A model generated the notes under the pieces. It searched no databases. It was not told the DNA's origin and saw only the letters and a program-made list of their open reading frames with translations. Positions 24,016-31,234 of a DNA stretch of 37,121 nt are shown piece after piece. Both the position numbers and the translations under genes were made by a program. This DNA is from JBHELG01 sp046263195. Lineage in GTDB: Bacteria; Actinomycetota; Nitriliruptoria; Nitriliruptorales; JAHWKO01. How positions within the stretch are numbered: position 1 is the first letter of the stretch; each line of letters opens with the position of its first letter. The stretch covers positions 1 through 37,121 of the forward strand of contig JBHELG010000089.1 of assembly GCA_046263195.1 (NCBI GenBank), read 5' to 3'.

Positions 24016-24777
24016 ATGCACCCACCGGTCTCGATCGTGGTAGGGGAGGCCGCCCAATCCGGCGCGGGCCCATCCTCGGCCTCCGCCTCGACCGGTCCTC
24101 ATCTCGAGACCGGCGAGCCCGCCATAGACCGCGGGGAGGCCCCCGAGACGGCGCCGGACGTCGTGATTCCGGCGTCGACGACCACTCGCTTCGTCTTCCT
24201 CGACACGGAGGCGACCGGACTCGACGAGGTTCGCCACGAGCTCACGGAGATCGCTTGGATAGTTCGCTTCGAGGATGGCCGGGAGGTGGAGCGCCAGTAC
24301 TTCCCCAGCCACACGCTCGACGCGGCTGACGAGTCGGCGCTCGAGCTGACGGCCTATCACGAGCGCATAGCCAGTCAGCCTCGAACGCCCATGGCTGTGT
24401 GGCTCACGCAGTTCCTCGATGACGCCCGAGGGGCCGTGATCGTCGGTGCCGTGCCCGACTTCGACATCCGCCACCTCCTGAAGTCGTGCCGAAAAATGGG
24501 CCTGTCCCCCACCTGGGACCACCACCTGATAGACGTCGGCACGCTGGCACTGCCCCTCCTCGCGCCCGGTCCTGAGGCGCCGCGCAGTCTGGCTCGAACC
24601 TGCGAGGCCCTGGGGATCCCGCATGACCCCGACCAGGCCCACGGCGCCCTCTACGACGCCCACCAGGTCCGCCGAGTATTCGATGCCATCTGGTCGCGCA
24701 CCGCTGAGCTGCGAAAGAACGGCGAGCCACTACCCCCACCGGTGCCACGACCACCTCGCCAGGAGAACAACGGCTGA
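24016..24777 (+). CDS. DEDDh-type 3'-5' exonuclease (DnaQ-like)
   Basis: A 253-residue protein with a full DnaQ-fold active site: Asp63 and Glu65 in FLDTEATG, Asp150 in VPDFDIRHL, and His209-Asp214 in HGALYD (HxAxxD). The first 55 residues are a low-complexity leader. ATG 24016 is preceded by AGGAGGGGG about ten bases upstream. It could be a repair or RNA-processing nuclease; the DNA polymerase proofreading subunit is only one option. It diverges from recA, but there is no SOS box close to its start. Confidence 0.85.
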   Translation: MHPPVSIVVGEAAQSGAGPSSASASTGPHLETGEPAIDRGEAPETAPDVVIPASTTTRFVFLDTEATGLDEVRHELTEIAWIVRFEDGREVERQYFPSHTLDAADESALELTAYHERIASQPRTPMAVWLTQFLDDARGAVIVGAVPDFDIRHLLKSCRKMGLSPTWDHHLIDVGTLALPLLAPGPEAPRSLARTCEALGIPHDPDQAHGALYDAHQVRRVFDAIWSRTAELRKNGEPLPPPVPRPPRQENNG

Positions 24778-24793
24778 CGGTGCGTTCGTGTCA

Positions 24794-24815
24794 CTGACCC
24801 GACCGGGCCCGTCAG
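24794..24815. terminator. Possible bidirectional terminator between exonuclease and thpR
   Basis: CTGAC and GTCAG form a 5-bp stem enclosing a 12-base GC-rich loop (which contains GGGCCC), exactly between two converging stop codons. No T-run is present, so support is weak. Confidence 0.3.
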
Positions 24816-25363
24816 GCGGCCAGGGGAAGCCGCACGAGCGCCTCGTAGCGGTTCGGACGGCGGTGGCTGCTGCGGACCGAACGCATCAGAAGCAGTTCGC
24901 GGGCGGTCCACTCGGCTGGAACGGACGGTATCGACGCAACGAGTGGGGCGGACACGTCTGCGCGGCGGTTACGCGCACGTGCGAGCGTGAGGTGGGGACG
25001 GACCTCCTGCAGGTCGACCGGTAGATCCGCCTCGGCGAGTGCGTGCTGCGCCGCGGCACCGAGGGCGGTGACCGCCCCGAGCGGCTCGTCACGGACGCCC
25101 AGCCACAGCACCCGTCTCCCAAACCGCCCCGCGCTGGTGAGGGTGAGACGGATGCCCGCTGGTGCCGTCGCAACCACCGGCGCGAGCACCGTCGCGATGT
25201 CCCGGGGATGTGCGGTGACCTCGCCGAGAAAGGCCAAGGTGAGGTGCCATCCCTCGGCGGTGGTCCAGGTCAGCTCCGCATGGCGCTCCCGTACTGGTGC
25301 GAGGGCGCAGTCGAGACGTTCTCGCACGGCCTCCGGCACCTCGAGCGCCACGAACAGCCGCAT
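24812..25363 (-). CDS. thpR: RNA 2',3'-cyclic phosphodiesterase (2'-5' RNA ligase family)
   Basis: Two-histidine phosphoesterase-fold protein. The 183 residues begin MRLFVALEVPEAVRERL and carry both signature tetrads: His40-Leu-Thr (HLTLAFLG) and His124-Leu-Thr (HLTLARA). Family members open 2',3'-cyclic phosphates or ligate 2'-5' RNA in vitro; the natural substrate is unclear. ATG 25363 overlaps the cinA stop (ATGA), so the two are translated together. It converges on the exonuclease gene. Confidence 0.92.
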   Translation of the reverse strand: MRLFVALEVPEAVRERLDCALAPVRERHAELTWTTAEGWHLTLAFLGEVTAHPRDIATVLAPVVATAPAGIRLTLTSAGRFGRRVLWLGVRDEPLGAVTALGAAAQHALAEADLPVDLQEVRPHLTLARARNRRADVSAPLVASIPSVPAEWTARELLLMRSVRSSHRRPNRYEALVRLPLAA

Positions 25364-25866
25364 CAGTCACCTCCTCCTGACCGACCCGGGGCGGACAGGT
25401 GGCGCCGCAAGACCTCGAGCACGAAGGCGGCCGCTCGTCTCTGAACTGCGGGCCGGTCACCCGTGAGCTCAAGTCGTCCCGACCTGTCATGCCCCTCGCG
25501 TGTGGCGAGCGCCCATATCGTCGTACCCACCTTTCGTCCGCCCTGCGGGTCGGGTCCCGCGACGCAGGTGACCCCGAGCCCGATATCCGCGTGGAACAAC
25601 TGCCAGGCGCGTCGTGCCATTGCCATGGTGGTCGGGATGGACACGGGACCGTGCTGTTCGAGGAGTCGCCTTTCGAGACCAAGTACCCCGGCCTTCACGT
25701 CGGTCGCATAGGCCACGAGTCCACCGCGCAGATAGGCGCTCGCACCCGGCACGGCGGCGAGACGCGTCATGACCGCACCGGCAGTGCACGACTCCGCGGT
25801 TGCGACGGTCAGGTGCGAGCTACGGAGGAGTTGCGCGACTGCTTGCTCGAGCCGTTCTTCCTCCAT
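25363..25866 (-). CDS. cinA: CinA C-terminal-domain protein (NMN amidohydrolase, PncC-like)
   Basis: A 167-residue stand-alone CinA C-terminal domain; the N-terminal MoaB-like half of long CinA proteins is absent. Family hallmarks are ATAESCTAG near the start, LRGGLVAYATDVK, and GVTCVAGPDPQGGRKVGT. The known activity is deamidation of nicotinamide mononucleotide to nicotinate mononucleotide. ATG 25866 is preferred, with GAGG eight bases upstream; an in-frame GTG lies at 25875. In Actinobacteria this gene is usually found behind pgsA, as here. Confidence 0.92.
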   Translation of the reverse strand: MEEERLEQAVAQLLRSSHLTVATAESCTAGAVMTRLAAVPGASAYLRGGLVAYATDVKAGVLGLERRLLEQHGPVSIPTTMAMARRAWQLFHADIGLGVTCVAGPDPQGGRKVGTTIWALATREGHDRSGRLELTGDRPAVQRRAAAFVLEVLRRHLSAPGRSGGGD

Positions 25867-25967
25867 CGAAGCCACCTCGTACGCGAACGCCTGCGCTCCG
25901 TGCAGGGGCGGGGCCCCATCCGGCCGGATGTTCGGAGGTCTCCGAGCCCACCGGGTTCCAAAGCTTC

Positions 25968-26564
25968 TTACGGCGAGCCTTCCTCAGGCGCGTGCAGCCG
26001 TCTGGCTTGGAACGCGTACTCGAGTCCTGACACCACCGTGAGGGCGATCGCGAGGTAGAGGAGCAGAGCCGCGAGCGTTCGTGACGGGGTCGGAAGCAGG
26101 AAGGCCAATACCGCTGCGAACTGCGACACCGTTTTCGCCTTGCCGGAGCGGCTCGAGGGCATGACGACGTCGGAGTGCTGCATGAGCCGCAGCCGCAGCA
26201 GTGTCACTCCGACTTCTCGTATGACTATGACGGCCACCGCCCACCACGGGACCGTGCCGAGCGAGGCGAGCGCCGCGAGTGTGCCGATGACGAGCAGTTT
26301 GTCCGCGATGGGGTCGGCAATCTGACCCCATCGGGTAACCCCGCCCCAGCGCCGTGCCACCCAGCCGTCGATCGTGTCCGTGACGGCGGCGAACGCGAAG
26401 ATCGCGAAGGCCCAGTTCAGCGCCCGGCGGGTCTCTTGGAGGACGAGCACGAGAATGAGCGGGACGAGCAGTGCTCGTAGGACCGTGACGAGGTTCGGCG
26501 CGTTGAGCCATGGGCGCTCCTCGGCGCTCGTGTCCACCTGCTCCCCGCTGTTCACGTCCTGCAT
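25968..26564 (-). CDS. pgsA: CDP-alcohol phosphatidyltransferase, phosphatidylglycerophosphate synthase
   Basis: Membrane enzyme that joins CDP-diacylglycerol and glycerol 3-phosphate. The 198 residues contain the full CDP-alcohol motif: Asp63, Asp66, Gly67, Ala70-Arg71, Gly80, Asp84 and Asp88, in a protein with about five to six hydrophobic segments. The first 22 residues are soluble and acidic. ATG 26564 is reported, with GTG 26555 a possible alternative; neither has an ideal ribosome binding site. It lies between the RodZ-like gene and cinA, the usual actinobacterial position. Confidence 0.93.
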   Translation of the reverse strand: MQDVNSGEQVDTSAEERPWLNAPNLVTVLRALLVPLILVLVLQETRRALNWAFAIFAFAAVTDTIDGWVARRWGGVTRWGQIADPIADKLLVIGTLAALASLGTVPWWAVAVIVIREVGVTLLRLRLMQHSDVVMPSSRSGKAKTVSQFAAVLAFLLPTPSRTLAALLLYLAIALTVVSGLEYAFQARRLHAPEEGSP

Positions 26565-26641
26565 CCTCGATCATCGCCTTGCAGGGATCGGCCGTCGGGT
26601 GGCGGTAGCGGTGGGGCGGGCAGCCCGGTCTATCTAGGAGG

Positions 26642-27403
26642 TCATGCCTGCCCGGTCGAGCATGTGTCTGTCGTACACGTGCCCTCCCAGACTCTTCCAC
26701 GGCCCCCTGGACTACCGAGGTCCCGGCCGTTGAGTATCAGCCGGACGCCGCCGGCGTTGCCGAGCCGTAGGTCGACCCGTTCAGGCGCTTGGAACTCTTT
26801 CGTGTCGCCTGCGGGGACCGTCCCCTCGAAGACGCTCCGGCCTCCTATGCGAACCCGCATCCAGGAGGGTTCCTCCAGCAGGAGCACGACGTTCACCCCT
26901 GTGGGGCTGGGCGAGGGGGTCGGGGCGGGCTCGGGCTCGGGCACGACGACCTCCTCCTGAGGCTCCGGCGGGGCGGGCGGTGCCGCGGCGCGTGGCTGAG
27001 GCTCGCTGGCGGGCTCGGGTGTCCGACTGCCGAAGAGGCCGCCGACGAGGAGGGTAATGAAGAGCAGGGCTCCGGCGATGGCTGGCCATACGAGCCAGGT
27101 CGGGGCGAACTTCTTCGGGCTGGTTGCCACCGGATGCTCGACGAGCGCGTGTGGGTCGTAGCCCTCCCGCTGGATCTCCGTGCGATACAGCTCCAAGAGC
27201 GGTTCCGGATCGAGACCAAGCCACCGGCCGTAGGTCCGTAGGAATCCCTTCGCGTACACGTCGCCGCCGAGGACCTCGAACTGCTCGTTCTCGAGCGCGT
27301 GCAGATAGTCCGCGCGGACCCGCGTCGCCTGGGACGCTTCCTCCACGGTGCGTCCCTGCTGTTCGCGAGCCTCCCGCAGAACGTCGCCAATACCGATCGC
27401 CAC
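26642..27403 (-). CDS. RodZ-like membrane protein with Cro/C1-type helix-turn-helix and DUF4115
   Basis: A 253-residue bitopic protein. Residues 3-75 form the RodZ-type helix-turn-helix (IGDVLREAREQQGRTVEEASQ... DYLHALENEQFE... YAKGFLRTYGRWL). One transmembrane helix follows at about 102-125, then a Pro/Glu-rich linker, and a beta-rich DUF4115 domain ending near the C terminus. In other bacteria RodZ links MreB to the wall synthesis machinery. GTG 27403 is chosen: it begins the domain, with GGACGGAAG just upstream; the open frame continues to 27544 without family likeness. Confidence 0.88.
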   Translation of the reverse strand: MAIGIGDVLREAREQQGRTVEEASQATRVRADYLHALENEQFEVLGGDVYAKGFLRTYGRWLGLDPEPLLELYRTEIQREGYDPHALVEHPVATSPKKFAPTWLVWPAIAGALLFITLLVGGLFGSRTPEPASEPQPRAAAPPAPPEPQEEVVVPEPEPAPTPSPSPTGVNVVLLLEEPSWMRVRIGGRSVFEGTVPAGDTKEFQAPERVDLRLGNAGGVRLILNGRDLGSPGGRGRVWEGTCTTDTCSTGQA

Positions 27404-27669
27404 GATCTTCCGTCCTGATGCTGAGGGGTCCGGCTCCGGTCGGCCAGGCGCGTGCCGCTGCAAGGATGCGTGACGGCGTGCGGTGTCCAGCCTAAGGATG
27501 AACGTGGCGAAACGCACAGCAGATCCATCCGCTGTTGCGCTCACCGGGCAAGTCTCGCGGGAGACGTTTGGATCTCGTGCTCGTTCTCTCCGTGGAACCG
27601 GTGCGGACCTCCCGCTCCAGCCGCTGTCGCGACTTGGTGGCAGTGAGCGCGGTCAGTAGCCTTGCGAGG

Positions 27670-27966
27670 GTGACCAGGACGTTCGCGCTTCTCATCGCCG
27701 CAGTGGTGACGGTTCTCCTCATCGCCGGCCCCACGTCCGCCGTCGAGAATCAGCAGCCGGCAACGACAACGGACACCTCAGGGTCACCACGCGGCGAAGA
27801 GAGTGGCAGGATGAAGCTGCCGCTCGACCTCGAAGACCCCCAGGACCTCGTCGGCCTCGGAATCCTCATCGTCACCGGCATCGGGGCCGCGCTGGCGGGG
27901 GCGAACATGTTCAAGCAGCTCCGCGGGGAGCGGCCGCAGGCCACCGGCCGCTGGCGCCCTCGCTGA
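27670..27966 (+). CDS. Small exported membrane protein of unknown function
   Basis: Unrecognised 98-residue product. It begins with a signal-peptide-like stretch (TRTFALLIAAVVTVLLIAGPTSAVE), with a plausible cleavage after PTSA. A polar Thr/Ser/Gly/Glu-rich segment follows, then a hydrophobic helix near the C terminus (LVGLGILIVTGIGAALAGANMF) and a short basic tail. The GTG start at 27670 fits this layout but lacks a proper ribosome binding site, and GTG codons 30-36 bp further upstream are alternatives. It is the only plus-strand gene between the RodZ-like gene and ftsK, and ends four bases before the ftsK stop. Confidence 0.6.
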   Translation: MTRTFALLIAAVVTVLLIAGPTSAVENQQPATTTDTSGSPRGEESGRMKLPLDLEDPQDLVGLGILIVTGIGAALAGANMFKQLRGERPQATGRWRPR

Positions 27967-27970
27967 CTCG

Positions 27971-30334
27971 TCACAAGGCCCGGGCTTCGAGGTCCTCAAC
28001 CGTCCAGAGCACCTCGCGAGCCTTCGATCCCTCCGATGGCCCGACCACGCCTCGCTCCTCGAGCTCGTCCATGAGCCGTCCCGCCCGGGCGAATCCGATC
28101 CTGAGCTTGCGTTGCAACATCGAAGTGGATCCCAGCCCCGAGCGGACCACGAGCTCGATCGCCTTGCGTACGAGGACCTTGTCGTCGTTGTCCTCGTGGT
28201 GGGAAAGGTCGAGCTCGTCGCCGCCGCTCTCGGGGATGATCCCTTCTACGTAGTCGACCTCACGCTGCCGCTTCGTGAAGGCAACGACCGCATCGATCTC
28301 GTGCTCCGAGACGTAGCAGCCCTGCAGGCGGGATGGTTTGCCCTGGCTCGAGGGCAGGAAAAGCATGTCACCGTTGCCGACCAGCTTCTCCGCCCCGGCC
28401 TGGTCCAGGATCGTGCGTGAGTCAGTCTGGGAGGCCGTTGCGAGCGCCAAGCGGGAAGGGATGTTCGCCTTGATGAGGCCGGTTATGACGTCGACCGACG
28501 GCCGCTGCGTTGCGATGACGAGGTGAATGCCGACCGCTCGGGCCATCTGCGCGATGCGGCAGATCGCCTCCTCGACGTCACGGGGGGCCACCAGCATGAG
28601 GTCGGCGAGTTCGTCGATGACGACGAGGAGGTAGGGCAGATGGCGGAATCCCGGGCGATCGGGATCGTCTGGGTGCAGCGGCGGCGAAGCGCCCGGCGGT
28701 GACCATGCTTGGGCCGCGACGGCGTGGTTGTACGAGTCGAGGTTGCGGAACCCGAGCATGGCGAGCGTCTCGTAGCGGACCTCCATTTCCTTGACGACCC
28801 ACTCGAGCGCGGCCGTGGCGCGCCTCGGATCGGTGATCACCGAGGTGAGCAGGTGCGGGGCGCCCTCGTAGTGATTGAGCTCGACCCGCTTCGGGTCGAT
28901 GAGCACCATCCGCACCTGGTTGGGACGGGCTCGCATGAGGATCGATGTGATCATGGCGTTGAGAGTGACCGACTTCCCCGAACCGGTGGCCCCGGATATG
29001 AGCAGGTGGGGCATGGTCGTGAGGTGCACGAGCGCCGGCTTGCCAGCAATGTCGACGCCGAGCGCTACCCGCATCGGGTGCGGGTCGAGGCGGGCTTCGT
29101 CGCTGTCGAGGATGTCGCGTAGGGTGATCCGGTCGCGTTCGCGGTTGGGTACTTCGACGCCAATGGCGGACTTCCCGGGGATCGGCGCGACGATGCGTAC
29201 GTCGGGTGCGGCCAGAGCGTAAGCGATGTCGTGGGCGAGTCCCGTGACCTTCTTGACCTGCACCCCGGGCCCGAGCTCGACCTCGAAGCGGGTGACCGTC
29301 GGCCCTCGTGAGGTGCGGGCGACCACCGCGTCGACCCCGAACTGCTCGAAGGTTGCTTGGAGTGCTCGCGCCTGCGCTCCCGATTGGCGACGCGCCGTTG
29401 CCGTGGAGATCGCCAGACCGCTGGCCAGGAGATCAAGCGGTGGAAGCTCGTAGTCGTCCCACGAGTCGGATGGCGGCTTGAGCTTCGTGGCCTGTCCCGA
29501 CCCCCCAGTCCAGGCGGGAGCAGGAGCAAACAGCGTGTCCGCATCGGCCTCGGGTTCCTCTAGCACGCCGTCGAGGCGGAGCACGGCCCGTCCCGTTGAT
29601 GCGGGAACGATCGGGGCACCCTCGGTGGGCGGGTCCTGCTCCGAGTCCTCCTCCGAGTGGTGTTCCGAGTTCTCCTCCCCTTCCTCGGACAGATGCCCGT
29701 AGTAGGGCACGTCCGCTTGCAGGTCGCGGACGGGCCTGCGTCCTCCCCGCGGCCGTGGAAGCAGCGAGCGCCAGACAGTCGACAGTGACGTCTTCGTGAA
29801 GATGAGCAGTCCGAGCGAGAGTACGGCGAGGATGACCGCGGCTGCGCCCCACGTGCCGAGCCCCATCTGCAGTGGTCGCGACAGGGCCCAGCCGAGCATC
29901 CCGCCTGCCGGCCATAGTGCCCGTACCCCATCGATCGGATCAGGTCCGCCGGCGAGTAGGTGCCAGCCCGCCAGGGCGGCAGTGAGCGTCAACGTGGCCC
30001 CGATCATGCGCCGACCGCGCTGCGGCGCCGGATGACGGTCGACGAGTACGACCCCCAGATAGACGAGCAGTGGGGGGACCAGATAACCGAAGATGCCCAG
30101 AAGCCCGCGGGAGAGTGCGTTCAACGCCGCCCCGACCGCCCCGGCCTTGCCCAGGTAGAGGCCGAGCCCGCTGAGGACGCCCAGGAGTATGAGTCCGACC
30201 CCGTAAATGTCGCTGAGTTGGTCTTCGAGTTGCGTGCGCAGTGCCCGTGATACCCGAGTGAGAGCCTTGATAGGCGACGTTCGTGAGGAACGCCGTGCTG
30301 CCGGACGTGCGCGGGCGCGCGTTGCGGTGGGCAC
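27971..30334 (-). CDS. ftsK: DNA translocase FtsK
   Basis: Septum-located DNA pump that moves chromosome ends apart at division. The 787 residues have a short basic start, four transmembrane segments within about 45-180, an acidic Glu/Ser-rich linker, then the motor with Walker A GATGSGKS (448-455) and Walker B LLVVIDELADLM. The gamma winged-helix domain ends the protein (LRIGFARAGRLMDELEERGVVGPS). GTG 30334 has GAGG at a 5-base spacing. In related genomes it neighbours rnj and dapA; here the MarR/PEP-synthase-like pair lies between. Confidence 0.96.
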   Translation of the reverse strand: MPTATRARARPAARRSSRTSPIKALTRVSRALRTQLEDQLSDIYGVGLILLGVLSGLGLYLGKAGAVGAALNALSRGLLGIFGYLVPPLLVYLGVVLVDRHPAPQRGRRMIGATLTLTAALAGWHLLAGGPDPIDGVRALWPAGGMLGWALSRPLQMGLGTWGAAAVILAVLSLGLLIFTKTSLSTVWRSLLPRPRGGRRPVRDLQADVPYYGHLSEEGEENSEHHSEEDSEQDPPTEGAPIVPASTGRAVLRLDGVLEEPEADADTLFAPAPAWTGGSGQATKLKPPSDSWDDYELPPLDLLASGLAISTATARRQSGAQARALQATFEQFGVDAVVARTSRGPTVTRFEVELGPGVQVKKVTGLAHDIAYALAAPDVRIVAPIPGKSAIGVEVPNRERDRITLRDILDSDEARLDPHPMRVALGVDIAGKPALVHLTTMPHLLISGATGSGKSVTLNAMITSILMRARPNQVRMVLIDPKRVELNHYEGAPHLLTSVITDPRRATAALEWVVKEMEVRYETLAMLGFRNLDSYNHAVAAQAWSPPGASPPLHPDDPDRPGFRHLPYLLVVIDELADLMLVAPRDVEEAICRIAQMARAVGIHLVIATQRPSVDVITGLIKANIPSRLALATASQTDSRTILDQAGAEKLVGNGDMLFLPSSQGKPSRLQGCYVSEHEIDAVVAFTKRQREVDYVEGIIPESGGDELDLSHHEDNDDKVLVRKAIELVVRSGLGSTSMLQRKLRIGFARAGRLMDELEERGVVGPSEGSKAREVLWTVEDLEARAL

Positions 30335-30766
30335 TTGTACCTCTCAGTACTGTCCTGATCTCAGAGTGCCAGGAGCCACAGCAGTCGACAAGTATGAACT
30401 TTGACAACGTAACAGTGGCGCGAGGTCCTGTCTGGCTGTATTTCGGGCAGGGTGCCCGGACGATGTCGCATCGCATGCGGTAGCGGGTTTGGCGCGAGCT
30501 CAGGCGATCAGCTCGACACCTGTAGCGGTGGACGGCCAGAGGCACGAAGAAGGCCGGTCTCGCCTTCAGCAGGATCGCTGGCTTCACTTGGGAATCTTCG
30601 TCGTTCAAGGGGTTTCATGACGACAAACGTTTGAAGCACTCAAGCTTATGCGTCCAGCCGACGGTGCGGCTGGACCAGTGCCCACTCTTCCTCGCACGAC
30701 CGCAGTCGGCGACCCGTGATGTACTCGAAACTCGAGGTTGTCAAGCTAATCGGCTACGTTTGCGGC
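30335..30766. other. Divergent intergenic region between ftsK and marR
   Basis: A 432-bp region without a credible gene. It contains a perfect 10-bp palindrome CAAACGTTTG at 30624-30633, TTGACAAC at 30401-30408 and its reverse complement GTTGTCAA at 30737-30744, 23 bp before marR. These could be MarR operator parts but no pattern is conclusive. TACGTT at 30755-30760 would be a -10 for a leaderless marR transcript. Confidence 0.4.
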
Positions 30767-31234
30767 ATGACCCACCATGAGGGGCAGCAGGGCGCGCAAC
30801 ACCTCGCTGCGCCCTTCGAGGCGTCTGACGTGTTCGCGCACGAGATCCATGAGCTGCTCTTCGAGCTGCTCCTGCGCCTGCGAGGGCGCGTCGAGTCCGC
30901 TGCTTCCGCACACGACCTGTCGCCCTCACAGTTCCTCGTGCTGCGCGCCCTGGACTCGCCTCGCGCAATGGGGGCACTGGCCGTCGCCCTGCGCTGTGAC
31001 GCCTCCAACGTCACCGGCATCATCGACCGGCTCGAGGAACGTGCCTTGGTGCGGCGACGGGTCGCCCGCGACGATCGCCGTGTCAAGCAGGTCGTCATCA
31101 CGCCTGAGGGAGAGCGGCTGCGGGACGAGCTGCGGCGGCAGGTCGTCGAGAACTCTTCCGTGGCCACGGGCTTGACGGCCGCGGAACGCTACGCCCTGGT
31201 CGGTCTACTGCGCCGCCTCCTTGCGGCCCCGTGA
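30767..31234 (+). CDS. MarR-family transcriptional regulator
   Basis: A 155-residue winged-helix repressor. The MarR core is visible: LSPSQFLVLRAL, MGALAVALRCDASNVTGIIDRLEERALVRRR, the wing ARDDRRVKQVVITPEG, and dimerisation helices at both ends. ATG 30767 gives the family-like length. It has no ribosome binding site, but TACGTT lies six bases before it, so leaderless expression is possible. The stop overlaps the start of the PEP-synthase-like gene (GTGA), so it probably regulates that gene and itself. The ligand is unknown. Confidence 0.88.
   Translation: MTHHEGQQGAQHLAAPFEASDVFAHEIHELLFELLLRLRGRVESAASAHDLSPSQFLVLRALDSPRAMGALAVALRCDASNVTGIIDRLEERALVRRRVARDDRRVKQVVITPEGERLRDELRRQVVENSSVATGLTAAERYALVGLLRRLLAAP

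Noticed and set aside
30335..30766. Rifamycin-associated element before the phosphotransferase-like gene
   Set aside because: I looked for the known 19-bp GC-rich inverted repeat and did not find it, so rifamycin response is not supported by the upstream DNA.
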